Positions 44,311 through 52,870 of a stretch of 64,000 bases of DNA are shown one piece after another. The stretch lies in assembly GCA_036337945.1 (NCBI GenBank), contig JAYZDF010000104.1, positions 1-64,000 on the forward strand. The letters are read 5' to 3'. A program made the position numbers and the translations under genes. Position 1 is the first letter of the stretch, and each line of letters opens with the position of its first letter. The notes under the pieces are model-generated. The model did not search any database. It saw only the letters and a program-made list of their open reading frames with translations, and was not told the origin of the DNA. Origin of the DNA: JAYZDF01 sp036337945. GTDB lineage: Bacteria; Myxococcota; Kuafuiibacteriia; Kuafuiibacteriales; Kuafuiibacteriaceae.

Positions 44311-44655
44311 CTAGGCTAGTTCTTCGAGATAAACGTCTTCGTTAAATCCGACTAAGACCAATTTTTTCGACCGTATACAGGGTGCACGAAGGTTTCCTGT
44401 GGGTCCTAACATGGCGTCCACAGCGTCTTCAGTCACACCCTCTTTACCAATTTCGAACGTTCGTACCTTCTTGCCTTTGGCAACAATCATCTTCTTCGCT
44501 TGTTCAGCAATCTGAGTCGCATCTTCACGACCCAGCTTCGCGGAAGCCTTTACAATTTCCGCGGGCTCAATGTTTTGGGCTTCCATAAACTTGGAAGCTT
44601 TGGTGCAGCTCGTTCAACCGTTACGGTGGTAATACCATTCTACTTTTGCGCTCAT
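44311..44655 (-). CDS. ArsC/Spx-fold selenoprotein (in-frame UGA = Sec14)
   Basis: 114 codons from ATG 44655 to the TAG at 44311, interrupted only by TGA at 44616-44614 (codon 14). Read through, it gives MSAKVEWYYHRNG-Sec-TSCTKASKF, a UxxC active site at the usual redox position of a thioredoxin-fold ArsC/Spx-like protein. The C-terminal half matches ArsC/Spx style: LRAPCIRSKKLVLVGF then NEDVYLEEL, with a Pro in the cis-Pro position. A perfect hairpin follows the UGA (see SECIS entry). Without Sec decoding only the last 91 residues from ATG 44586, without the active site, would be made. It is expected to be a cytoplasmic oxidoreductase. FHA gene 52 nt upstream, sigma factor 39 nt downstream. 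Confidence 0.9.
44579..44616 (-). promoter_or_regulatory. Bacterial SECIS element downstream of Sec UGA
   Basis: On the coding strand: UGA, then 15 nt (ACGAGCUGCACCAAA), then stem GCUUCCA, loop AGUUUA, stem UGGAAGC. The 7-bp stem is perfect, and the loop has a G at its second position, as SelB-binding bacterial SECIS hairpins require (G within the first two loop bases). UGA to apical loop is 22 nt, within the usual 16-37 nt. The element lies wholly inside the coding sequence, as in other bacterial selenoprotein genes. Confidence 0.85.
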
Positions 44656-44707
44656 AGCCCTGTGATCCAACCATAAAGTACGAAAAGAACCCAGTGCTAA
44701 ATCAAAA

Positions 44708-45472
44708 TTACAGTTGCATCGCGGCTCGCTCAGCCACTTCCGCTAGGAATCCAGACGAATTGAAGAATTGAAATTGAAACCGCCCCAGAATAAGAACATC
44801 GAGGTTCTGAATTTCCATAACAGCACCTTTTTCAAGCTGAGTTCCGTTGACGTAAGTGCCATTCAGAGACTGAATATCAGATACCATGACTTTTCGATCG
44901 ACCGTCTCAAATTGACAATGATGCTGAGAAATCGCGAATTCTGGGACAACAACATCGTTAGACTGCGCTCGACCAATCCGAACAACACCAGGCGTTCCAT
45001 GGATAGGGCTGGCTTTTAGTTCCCAAACACGCCCCGCACTGCCAGGGGTTCCATCTGCGGCGACATCAACGGTATCAAGCTCGACGGAGCGGGTCATTCT
45101 AGCACCCGCCCGATTGTCGCCAGTTAGGTCAGCTAACAGCCCAATACCTACAAGAAAAGAGTTTGGGAAATATGCCTGAAAGTGAGCATTCCCCATTTTA
45201 TTCAGGAGCTTAACGTAATGCCGAACATAGAGAAGCTCCATATTCGGGGTGAACTCAGATTTCGGACGACCAGGACGCCTAATTTCTTTGCGCGGCACAA
45301 TCACATTGCCACCCAAAGCAACATTTTCAGCATCAACATCGGGAGGTGGTACTGCGACGGTCGGTCGGGGCTGAACCTTTATCCCGTCCTTTGACGTCGT
45401 CGACAAATTCTGGGAGCCGGACTTCGAAGAAGTGGCCGGTTTCTTCGATTTCTTTTTTGAAAACCAAGCCAT
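44708..45472 (-). CDS. FHA-domain protein
   Basis: 254 residues from ATG 45472; the frame runs to 45601 but this start yields MAWFSKKKSKKPATSS, a plausible N-terminus. Basic/Ser-rich N-terminal third, a middle region (MELLYVRHYVKLLNKMGNAHF ... SFLVGIGLLADL) and a C-terminal FHA domain with the core VVRIGRAQSNDVVV, ISQHHCQFE and SLNGTYVNG. FHA domains bind phosphothreonine; two Ser/Thr kinases are encoded in the window, so this may be a target or effector, but that is inference. Cytoplasmic. It is upstream of the selenoprotein and sigma-factor genes on the same strand. Confidence 0.9.
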   Translation of the reverse strand: MAWFSKKKSKKPATSSKSGSQNLSTTSKDGIKVQPRPTVAVPPPDVDAENVALGGNVIVPRKEIRRPGRPKSEFTPNMELLYVRHYVKLLNKMGNAHFQAYFPNSFLVGIGLLADLTGDNRAGARMTRSVELDTVDVAADGTPGSAGRVWELKASPIHGTPGVVRIGRAQSNDVVVPEFAISQHHCQFETVDRKVMVSDIQSLNGTYVNGTQLEKGAVMEIQNLDVLILGRFQFQFFNSSGFLAEVAERAAMQL

Positions 45473-45740
45473 GTCCCGAAGGTATCGTAAAAACACGACC
45501 ATCGGCAAATTTTGAGCACCAGGAAGGTTCAAGTTTACCCCGAATACCTCACTGAGGGAGCAAAGCTGTCGATAAGAGTAAGAATTAGCCCCAAAAAACA
45601 CCCGTTGCAGGGGCTTCTATGGTTGCTCTTGGCGAAGGGTTTTTATAAATCATTTCGAGGATTACTTCAGCTGCCGAGCCTCCACTAAATTGAAGCCGCT
45701 ATGCCAGCTATGATCCTCGAAGGGACCACCCGCAGAAGCT

Positions 45741-47411
45741 ATGAATCGCCAACTGATCGCCAAACTTGGACTCACAATCGCAGTCATTACTCCTCTTACA
45801 TGCGGAGAAGACACTCAGGAAGCTGCCGACAATTTCCCATCCACATTTTGTCCGGGTCAATCGCTATGTCTCGATGAGGGAAACGGCACCTTTTTCGCGG
45901 GCTCAGCAAAAACAGTCATTACCGCGCCGCTCAAAGAGTCACTAACCACCGATATTGATGGCGATGCTCAATACGACCCCATCGATGGTGACGAATTTGA
46001 TGACGCCAATGCTAATGGGACATTCGATGGAACTTGGATGGCTGGCTTTGGGAACGCACGAGCAGCCAAAAGCGTCTTAGACGCACAGTGGGCACGAGTC
46101 GTCGCGCTTCGGCAAAATGAAACCTTAATCGTTCTCGTTGCCATTGACGTCGTTGGTTATTTCTTCGACGAAGTTGCCGCCATTCGAGAAGCCGTCTCGG
46201 ATTTGGGCATTGACCACCTTTCGATCAGCGCAACCCATACTCATGAAGCCGCCGATACCGTCGGAATCTGGGGACTCACTGAGGACGAGTCAGGCGTGGA
46301 CCCAGAGTATATGGCCTACGTACGCAGACAAATTGAAACAGGAATACGGCAAGCAGTCGCGAACCAAAAAGAATCGCACGTTCGGCGCGTCAATCTGAGA
46401 ACACGTGACCTTCCCGGTGGAATGATTCAGTATCAAAGTGACACCCGAGACCCACAAATTATCGATGACGAAATTCGCGTATTACAATTTATCGACCAGC
46501 AAGACCAAACCATTGCGACCCTGCTCAATTGGGGCTCACACCCTGAATACCTAGGTGACGAAAACGATGCGCTCTCCAGTGACTTTCCGCATTGGTTTCG
46601 TGAAGGTATCGAAAACGGTGGTAAAGGACCGGGTGATGAGCAGTTCCAAGGTGTCGGTGGAATCGCGGTATTTGTAACCGGGGCCCTTGGTAGCCAAATT
46701 GGTCCAGGAACCGCAAAACTTAGGACCTGGGACAACGAGCCGATTGCGAAGTACTCACCGATCGCCGCAGAAATCCTGGGCACTCAGCTTGCCTATTATT
46801 CGCTGAAACAACTTCAGGATGACTCCGTCGCAACCTTGGAGAACAATCCCCAACTTGGATTTGCGCGTGAAATCTTTTTTATCGATATTCAAAACCGGGC
46901 CTATCATACCGCGATTCTCAAAAAGCTTTTCGACCGTCAAACCTACAACTGGGATGACGAATACACACTTCGCCCGGGAGAAAATGAACCTGACATTCAA
47001 ACAGAAGTCGCGATCATTGACATTGGAGCAACTCAAATCATCACGGTCCCAGGAGAACTAGACCCGGCTCTTTTTGTTGGTGGTTACGACGGAAGTTACA
47101 CGCCAAAAGGAGAAATGCTCGTTGATACAAGCACCCGCGTAAAAAATCCTCCTGAACTGGACAAAGCACCCGCAGGCCCGTACTTGCGTGACCTGGCACG
47201 CGAAGAGGCCACGCAAGTCATGTTGTTCGGGCTCACGAACGATATGCTTGGCTACTTTGTTCCAGAGTTCGACTACAAGCTTCACCCTTTCAACCCGTAT
47301 TTTGACGAAGCAGAAGGCGATCACTACGAAGAAACGAACTCTGTCGGTATAGACGGATGGCCTCTCATCAAAAGTAAACTCACTTCACTACTCACGTGGA
47401 GAAGACAATAA
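45741..47411 (+). CDS. Lipoprotein of the neutral-ceramidase-like superfamily
   Basis: 556 residues, lipoprotein signal MNRQLIAKLGLTIAVITPLTC (lipobox Cys21), with AGAAG before the ATG. After an acidic calcium-like stretch (DIDGDAQYDPIDGDEFDD) comes the neutral ceramidase N-terminal fold: GSAKTVITAP, LVAIDVVGYFFDEVAAIRE, SATHTHEAADTVG (zinc-type HxH), LLNWGSHPEYLG and VFVTGALGSQIGP. At the place of the ceramidase GDVSP nucleophile motif it reads GSQIGP, so the catalytic Ser may be absent. TVPGELDPALFVGGYDG ends the domain. It heads a four-gene operon with two lipoproteins and a beta-barrel; activity on sphingolipids is possible but unproven. Confidence 0.82.
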   Translation: MNRQLIAKLGLTIAVITPLTCGEDTQEAADNFPSTFCPGQSLCLDEGNGTFFAGSAKTVITAPLKESLTTDIDGDAQYDPIDGDEFDDANANGTFDGTWMAGFGNARAAKSVLDAQWARVVALRQNETLIVLVAIDVVGYFFDEVAAIREAVSDLGIDHLSISATHTHEAADTVGIWGLTEDESGVDPEYMAYVRRQIETGIRQAVANQKESHVRRVNLRTRDLPGGMIQYQSDTRDPQIIDDEIRVLQFIDQQDQTIATLLNWGSHPEYLGDENDALSSDFPHWFREGIENGGKGPGDEQFQGVGGIAVFVTGALGSQIGPGTAKLRTWDNEPIAKYSPIAAEILGTQLAYYSLKQLQDDSVATLENNPQLGFAREIFFIDIQNRAYHTAILKKLFDRQTYNWDDEYTLRPGENEPDIQTEVAIIDIGATQIITVPGELDPALFVGGYDGSYTPKGEMLVDTSTRVKNPPELDKAPAGPYLRDLAREEATQVMLFGLTNDMLGYFVPEFDYKLHPFNPYFDEAEGDHYEETNSVGIDGWPLIKSKLTSLLTWRRQ

Positions 47412-47425
47412 ACAAGGACAAGATA

Positions 47426-48370
47426 ATGAAAAAAATACTGATCTCAATTCTGGTAGGCGCTTTGGCCTACGCGTGTGGCGGCGAAGAAAAAGCGGATACG
47501 GATGGCGGTGACATGAACATGACCATGAATACGCCAACAACAAAGCGACTGCCGATTGCAACTCGGGGTACCATTCAAAGCCCCGATTCTGAAGATGCCA
47601 ATTTCAACTGTCTCGGAATGAAACCCGTTCCAACGTCCACAGCGATGGCGGCTGATTTTTCACTTGAGATCAAGGATTTTGAAGACGATTTCTATACAGA
47701 AGGCCTCCGTGTTCAAGTCTTCGCAAACAACAAAATTGATCTCGACAAATGTGAAGCGCCTAATTGTGTCGAAGGGATGACGAACGCTAATGGCATTGTA
47801 GAAATGAGTAGTGCACGCGCGGTCCCTGGTAGCTGGTATGCTTACCGAGTCTTCGCCAAAATGGGAACGACTCGAGACAATACCGCTGTCGACTCCGTGC
47901 AATTCAACGAGATTGCGCCCAAAGCCGGCGGTTCGATTGATGGCATTAGCGTTTCTATTCGTACGCTTGATCTCATTCCAACTGTTCTTGGATTCAATCG
48001 TGCACCAGGCACGTCCATTGTTGCGGGCAGCATTGTGGACTGTGATGGTAAAGATGTCTATGGAACTCGAGTACGCATGTACGACGTAGACGGCACTGAA
48101 ATCGTAGAGGGACTCAAACAGAGCGAACCCCACTTTCGGTATTTCGATGGCGATTCATTTCCAAGTGCAACTCAAGAGTTTAGTCACGTCGATGGACTCT
48201 TTGCGGGTGCGAACCTGCCAATTCCTAACGGGACGTCGAGAGAAATTCGAATCGACATTGAAGGGCGTCTCGTTGGAGACAGCGAACCACAACTTCTTGC
48301 CCGCGCGAACGCGGCTATTTTTCCAGATACTGTCACCATTATTAATCTCCAGCCTCTGTACGCAGAATAA
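47426..48370 (+). CDS. Lipoprotein of unknown function
   Basis: 314 residues from ATG 47426 with AAGGA seven bases upstream; the frame extends to 47396, overlapping the previous gene. Signal MKKILISILVGALAYAC, Cys17 as lipobox. A Met/Asp/Thr-rich linker (GGDMNMTMNTPTT) leads to a beta-rich domain resembling carboxypeptidase-regulatory or Ig folds (FYTEGLRVQVFANNKI, GSIVDCDGKDVYGTRVRMYD, REIRIDIEGRLVGD). The second gene of the ceramidase-like operon, 14 nt after it and 65 nt before the beta-barrel gene. Likely a periplasmic or outer-membrane accessory protein. Confidence 0.82.
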   Translation: MKKILISILVGALAYACGGEEKADTDGGDMNMTMNTPTTKRLPIATRGTIQSPDSEDANFNCLGMKPVPTSTAMAADFSLEIKDFEDDFYTEGLRVQVFANNKIDLDKCEAPNCVEGMTNANGIVEMSSARAVPGSWYAYRVFAKMGTTRDNTAVDSVQFNEIAPKAGGSIDGISVSIRTLDLIPTVLGFNRAPGTSIVAGSIVDCDGKDVYGTRVRMYDVDGTEIVEGLKQSEPHFRYFDGDSFPSATQEFSHVDGLFAGANLPIPNGTSREIRIDIEGRLVGDSEPQLLARANAAIFPDTVTIINLQPLYAE

Positions 48371-48435
48371 CGCTCACGAGACTTATCATGCGGACGTCAA
48401 CCGAACGGTCCGTGAGTGCTTTCGAGGAGAAAGCT

Positions 48436-50037
48436 ATGACACCTAAAAACTTACCCATTGGGCTGGTACTGCTTGCCTGCTCATTATCTCCCCAGATAAG
48501 TCGCGCAGAAACGACCTCATCAACCGTGACCAAAGGCTCGTTTATTCACTACGATTTTGGCGGATATTACCGACTTCGCACACAATGGATTCAAGGACTT
48601 CCCACGCTCAACCCCGATGTGTTCGCCGTCGACCGAACAGATTTAGCGTCAAAAGCTGATTTTGCTTTCATGCGTTTACGATTGAACCCGAGCATAAGCT
48701 TCGGACGAGATAAAAACAGGCCCATTGCGAAGCTCAACTTTCAAATCGACGGCTTCGATAATGTCGTTCTCGGAGATAACGATTTGCTGGCCGACACACC
48801 TGTTTTTGGTGATCAACCGAGTAATACGGATATTCTTGGTGTGGACATCGATTCAGTCAATTTGAGACGCGCATGGATTGAATTTATGATTCCGGTCGGA
48901 CAACTCCGCATTGGACGAATGGGAACCCAATGGGGACTTGGCTTACTGGTGAATGACGGAAATGGGCTCGAGGGCGATTTTGGTGATGCCCGGTTTGGAA
49001 CCACTAACGATCGTATCCTGTTTGCGACTCGTCCACTCACGATCTTCAATGCGATTGTCAACGATGACCGAAGTGAGACCCCTCTGATTTTTGTGGTCGC
49101 CTACGACAAAATTGTCGAAGACCCTTTTTTGGATCGCTCCGATTTCCGATTCACCGACAGTATGGACGCTCGTAAAGAACTCCCATTTAGTCGATTCGTG
49201 CGGCACTATGATGATGTTCAACAGGTGGTTTTCGCGCTGGTTTGGAACGATAAAAAGCCAAGCTTTGGGCAACTTGGCGACCAACTTACGGCCGGCGTGC
49301 AAGGGACAAAAAGATGGCAAGAAAGCAGTGAATCGAGCGTGCTGATCTACGATATGTATTGGCGCTTCAAGTATTCTGCTTTTGGAGCTTCAGGCCCTCG
49401 TCTCATCACGGAAGCGGAGCTACTGACCATCCAAGGTCAAAGTCGAGCGATTTCAGCAGGGACCTTGACTGAACCCGATGTCTACAATGGAGTGATTCGC
49501 GTTGGGGCAGAAGCGACTTCCTGGGACGCTATTTTTGAAGTAGGTTCCGCCAGCGGCGACGCAGTGATTGCAGATGGTGATTTTACCAGTCGAGCTTTTA
49601 ATCCTGATTACCGACTGGGTCTCGTCATGTTTCCTATTGTTATGCAGGCGCGAACAGCGCATCAGTTTCAAGATAATCCAGCGCTGTGGTCAAAAGGTGG
49701 CGTGTATAACGCCAACTATTTGTTTCCACACGCTCGCTATCGACCGACAGAGAATCTTGAGTTCGTAGGCGCATTACTTCTAGCCTGGGCTGATCAGTTA
49801 ACCCCGGTGATCGGAGGAAGTCAGCGAGACGACGGGAGTGTCGAGTGTGGGCTTTTCGATTCCGATTGTGCGCTCGGCTGGGAATTGGATGCCGCTATGA
49901 AGGTCAAGTGGGGAGAAGAGGATCTCATGCGATGGAGTACAGAATTTGGTCTCATGTCACCAGGAAAGGCGCTTGAGACGGTCATTCAAAAGGACCTCAT
50001 TTGGACGCTTCAAAGTCGAATTGGATTGGTGTGGTGA
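48436..50037 (+). CDS. Outer-membrane beta-barrel protein
   Basis: 533 residues from ATG 48436, with GAGGAG seven bases upstream; the frame is open to 48388. Signal peptide (SLSPQISRAE cleavage region). A long barrel: alternating strands such as DFAFMRLRLNPSISF, AKLNFQIDGFDNV, RRAWIEFMIPVGQLRIGRMGTQWG, AIFEVGSASGDAV and FVGALLLAWADQ, ending in Trp as many porins do. It resembles large myxobacterial porin-like proteins (TIGR04551 type, from memory). It probably transports a hydrophobic or anionic solute across the outer membrane in concert with the lipoproteins around it. Third gene of the operon, 5 nt before the lipase-like gene. Confidence 0.85.
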   Translation: MTPKNLPIGLVLLACSLSPQISRAETTSSTVTKGSFIHYDFGGYYRLRTQWIQGLPTLNPDVFAVDRTDLASKADFAFMRLRLNPSISFGRDKNRPIAKLNFQIDGFDNVVLGDNDLLADTPVFGDQPSNTDILGVDIDSVNLRRAWIEFMIPVGQLRIGRMGTQWGLGLLVNDGNGLEGDFGDARFGTTNDRILFATRPLTIFNAIVNDDRSETPLIFVVAYDKIVEDPFLDRSDFRFTDSMDARKELPFSRFVRHYDDVQQVVFALVWNDKKPSFGQLGDQLTAGVQGTKRWQESSESSVLIYDMYWRFKYSAFGASGPRLITEAELLTIQGQSRAISAGTLTEPDVYNGVIRVGAEATSWDAIFEVGSASGDAVIADGDFTSRAFNPDYRLGLVMFPIVMQARTAHQFQDNPALWSKGGVYNANYLFPHARYRPTENLEFVGALLLAWADQLTPVIGGSQRDDGSVECGLFDSDCALGWELDAAMKVKWGEEDLMRWSTEFGLMSPGKALETVIQKDLIWTLQSRIGLVW

Positions 50038-50042
50038 TCATT

Positions 50043-51971
50043 ATGAGCAAATTGAAAAACTTTTTAGTCTTGAGCGCACTGCCTCTTTTGGCGTGTAGCG
50101 AAACGATCGAGCTTTCCGCGCAGGACACGAACTGCGAGAACGTGAACCCGCTACATTGCCTAATGCCCTGGCCTTCAAGTCGATTCTTAATTGATGATGA
50201 AACGACCAAAACCGGAAAACGAATAAACATTCCTCAAGAAGCTATGCCCGCTAATCAATGGGGAGAGGAAGTTGCGGCAGCAGATTTCAATCGTTTCGAT
50301 GGATTCAGTCCCATGACATCAATGATGACCGTGTTTGATGGTGAACTTGATACCTCCTCGCTTCCGCCTGAAAACAACCTCCCGAAAAGTATTACCGATG
50401 AAAGCCCAACAATCCTTGTTGATGCAGTCACAAAAAAACGCGTTGGACATTTTTCGGAGATCAATGAGTGGGAAGGCACTGATTTTTCGAAAGCGGCCTT
50501 CTATATCCGTCCCGCTGCTCGCCTCAAAGAGGGACACCGTTACATCGTCGCGGTGCGTGAGCTAAAGAAAAAAGATGGCACCCCCGTACCCCCTTCAGAA
50601 TACTTTCGGGCGCTACGAGACGATATCAAATCGAACTCGGACGAACTTGAAGCACGTAGAGAAAACTTTGAAGACATCTTCTCTATCCTTGCTGAGGCGG
50701 GTGTACCACGTGAAAACCTCATTCAAGCCTGGGACTTTGAAACCGCGTCTGGAGAGACCGCCCATCGGGACATCCTTCATATGAGGGACCAAGCGATGAT
50801 GGCAGTTGGGGCCGAGGGTCTTGGATGTACGATTGAGGAAATCGAAGAAGATCCGGCTCACGAGACCATTCTTCGCCGAGTTCGCGGAACCTTTACCGTT
50901 CCCTTATATCTAGAAAACGACCAACCAGGTGCTCGACTCATGAGAGGAGACGATGGCCTCCCAAAGCAAAACGGCACCGCTCAGGCCCGTTTTCAAATGA
51001 TCATTCCGAAAAGCATCAAAACACGACTCAACGAAAACCGAGGAGGCGGGCGACTGCTGACCTACGGTCATGGCCTTATGGGTAGCTACAATGAAGTTGG
51101 CAGTAGTTTTCAACGTGCCTTCCTAAATCGGTTCGAAATTGTCGGAATCGCAACAGACTGGTGGGGCATGTATGAAGAAGACGTCAATAATGTCGCCAAA
51201 GCACTAGGACAGTTGGGACGATTTCCTACGGTATCCGAAAGACTCACCCAAGGGGTCATTAATAACCTCGTCATGACTCGAACGATTGCCGGTGCCTGCG
51301 CCGACATGGACGAATTTAAGGTAGACGGCAAACGAGTATTTGAACCTGAAGAAAAATACTTTTTGGGCATCAGCCAAGGTTCAATTATGGGGACAACCGT
51401 TGCGGGCCTCTCTCAGGATATCAAAAAGTTTATTCTAAACGTGGGTGGTATTTCATACCCAATCATGATCATCCGTTCTGTTGATTTTCCCGATTACAAC
51501 AAAGTCATTCAGGCCTGGTACCCCGATAAGCTCGATACAGATCTTTTGATGGTAATGATCGCTTCACACTGGGACCAAGCGGAACCAGCTACATTTGCTC
51601 CGCATCTCATAAAGAATCCACTTCCCAACACGCCCGCGAAAAATATTTTGTATACGACCGGCCGTTACGACGCTCAGGTTCCCAATATCGCTTCAGACAT
51701 TGCGGCCAGGACCATCGGACTTCCATACATGAGTCCGTCGGTTTATGACGTTTGGAATCTTGAAAGTACGACGGGGCCCGCTGATTCGGCCTACGTCATT
51801 TACGATGTGGGTGCAGATCCTGTGCCGCTAGGTAGCCGCGCCGCCGAAGAAGACAACGTCGCGCACGAAGCCGTTCGACGAGCAGAAAAAGCACAACTTC
51901 AAATGGATGCATTTATGCGGCCGGACGGAAAAGTGGAAAACTTTTGCGACGGCGCTTGCGACCCCGACTAG
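50043..51971 (+). CDS. Lipase/esterase-like alpha/beta-hydrolase lipoprotein
   Basis: 642 residues from ATG 50043, 6 nt after the previous stop. Lipoprotein signal MSKLKNFLVLSALPLLAC, Cys18. N-terminal beta-rich half (NPLHCLMPWPSSRFLID, GHRYIVAVREL), then an alpha/beta-hydrolase core: LLTYGHGLMGSYNEVG (oxyanion-type HG), nucleophile elbow GISQGSIMG, and later TGRYDAQVPNIA (probable acid/base region). Resembles large secreted lipase-like proteins of myxobacteria. The end overlaps the convergent PhyH-like gene by four bases. Last gene of the four-gene envelope operon; a lipid-degrading or remodelling role with the ceramidase-like protein is inferred. Confidence 0.82.
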   Translation: MSKLKNFLVLSALPLLACSETIELSAQDTNCENVNPLHCLMPWPSSRFLIDDETTKTGKRINIPQEAMPANQWGEEVAAADFNRFDGFSPMTSMMTVFDGELDTSSLPPENNLPKSITDESPTILVDAVTKKRVGHFSEINEWEGTDFSKAAFYIRPAARLKEGHRYIVAVRELKKKDGTPVPPSEYFRALRDDIKSNSDELEARRENFEDIFSILAEAGVPRENLIQAWDFETASGETAHRDILHMRDQAMMAVGAEGLGCTIEEIEEDPAHETILRRVRGTFTVPLYLENDQPGARLMRGDDGLPKQNGTAQARFQMIIPKSIKTRLNENRGGGRLLTYGHGLMGSYNEVGSSFQRAFLNRFEIVGIATDWWGMYEEDVNNVAKALGQLGRFPTVSERLTQGVINNLVMTRTIAGACADMDEFKVDGKRVFEPEEKYFLGISQGSIMGTTVAGLSQDIKKFILNVGGISYPIMIIRSVDFPDYNKVIQAWYPDKLDTDLLMVMIASHWDQAEPATFAPHLIKNPLPNTPAKNILYTTGRYDAQVPNIASDIAARTIGLPYMSPSVYDVWNLESTTGPADSAYVIYDVGADPVPLGSRAAEEDNVAHEAVRRAEKAQLQMDAFMRPDGKVENFCDGACDPD

Positions 51972-52870
51972 ACCCCCTTCGGGAGACTAAATGTTTCCTT
52001 CCAGTCCTCTGCTATCTGCACCAACCACCGAGGAATCACATACATGTGCTGATACTGAAGCAGCTGTTTTGCCACGAGCGCCAGCCTTTGATTGAAGGTC
52101 GGCAATTCGGATGGATTGAGTAACGGTGAATTATGCGGTGGCACATCGACACGCTGAAACTCGAATGCAAAGCTGACTCGTGGGTGTGGCGCTGTCGGAA
52201 GAGACTGGCCGCCCCAGTGCAACACGACTTGATTCCAAAGTAGCAAAGTCCCCGCCGCGCATTCCAGAGGAACAACATCCTCAGGACAAGCCACACTCAA
52301 GTCACGAAAGTCTGTTCGGTACCTTGGATCTTTATCTGCAGGTAAAAGCCAAATGCAGCCGTTATCAATTCTCGCGTCCGTCAACGCTATCCACGCAGTG
52401 AGACTTTCCGGAAGACCGTTTTCATCAATACAGTCGGCGTCACGATCGCGATGTTTGCTCCAACCTGATTCGTAATTGAGCGGGTCTAAGTACCAGGCCC
52501 AAAAATCAGGAAGCATGTAAACGGGCGCTTGAATGAGCTTTTCATAAACATTCGCAATACGAGCTGCGCACTGCCACACTTCATCAAACAAAAAGAGAAA
52601 TGGTTCGGGCCACCCTTCTTTTCGAATAAGCTCAACAGCTCGAACCAAAGTTTCGCACTGCGCAGAGGGAATAAAATGGGTCTTCTGAAGATAACCTTTG
52701 TCGCAAAGTAGTTTACGTTCGTTGGCTTCACCGAGACCTGAAGAAAAACTGGTTTCCGTGAGAACTGAAGACGCTTGGTCTTGAATATGAAGCGAAGGGA
52801 CAAGCTCTCGCCAGTAGGAAATATTTTCGGCTTCATCCGCCGCTTTGGGACGAAGCCGAAACGATTCCAT
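51968..52870 (-). CDS. Phytanoyl-CoA dioxygenase-like Fe(II)/2OG enzyme
   Basis: 300 residues, no signal peptide. PhyH-like fold: an Fe ligand motif HRDRDAD (HxD) after NYESGWSK, a strand pair SLTAWIALTDARIDNGCIWLLP, and a second His plus 2-oxoglutarate-binding Arg in VVLHWGGQS then PHPRVSFAFEF. Members hydroxylate diverse small molecules; the substrate is unknown. Its ATG follows the stop of the giant lipoprotein gene directly (TAAATG), so it is very likely co-translated from the same mRNA. The stop overlaps the convergent lipase-like gene by four bases. Confidence 0.85.
   Translation of the reverse strand: MESFRLRPKAADEAENISYWRELVPSLHIQDQASSVLTETSFSSGLGEANERKLLCDKGYLQKTHFIPSAQCETLVRAVELIRKEGWPEPFLFLFDEVWQCAARIANVYEKLIQAPVYMLPDFWAWYLDPLNYESGWSKHRDRDADCIDENGLPESLTAWIALTDARIDNGCIWLLPADKDPRYRTDFRDLSVACPEDVVPLECAAGTLLLWNQVVLHWGGQSLPTAPHPRVSFAFEFQRVDVPPHNSPLLNPSELPTFNQRLALVAKQLLQYQHMYVIPRWLVQIAEDWKETFSLPKGV

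Noticed and set aside
44311..44586. Stand-alone 91-residue protein starting at ATG 44586
   Set aside because: This ATG lies inside the SECIS hairpin; the similarity and UxxC motif lie upstream of it, so it is a truncated reading of the selenoprotein.
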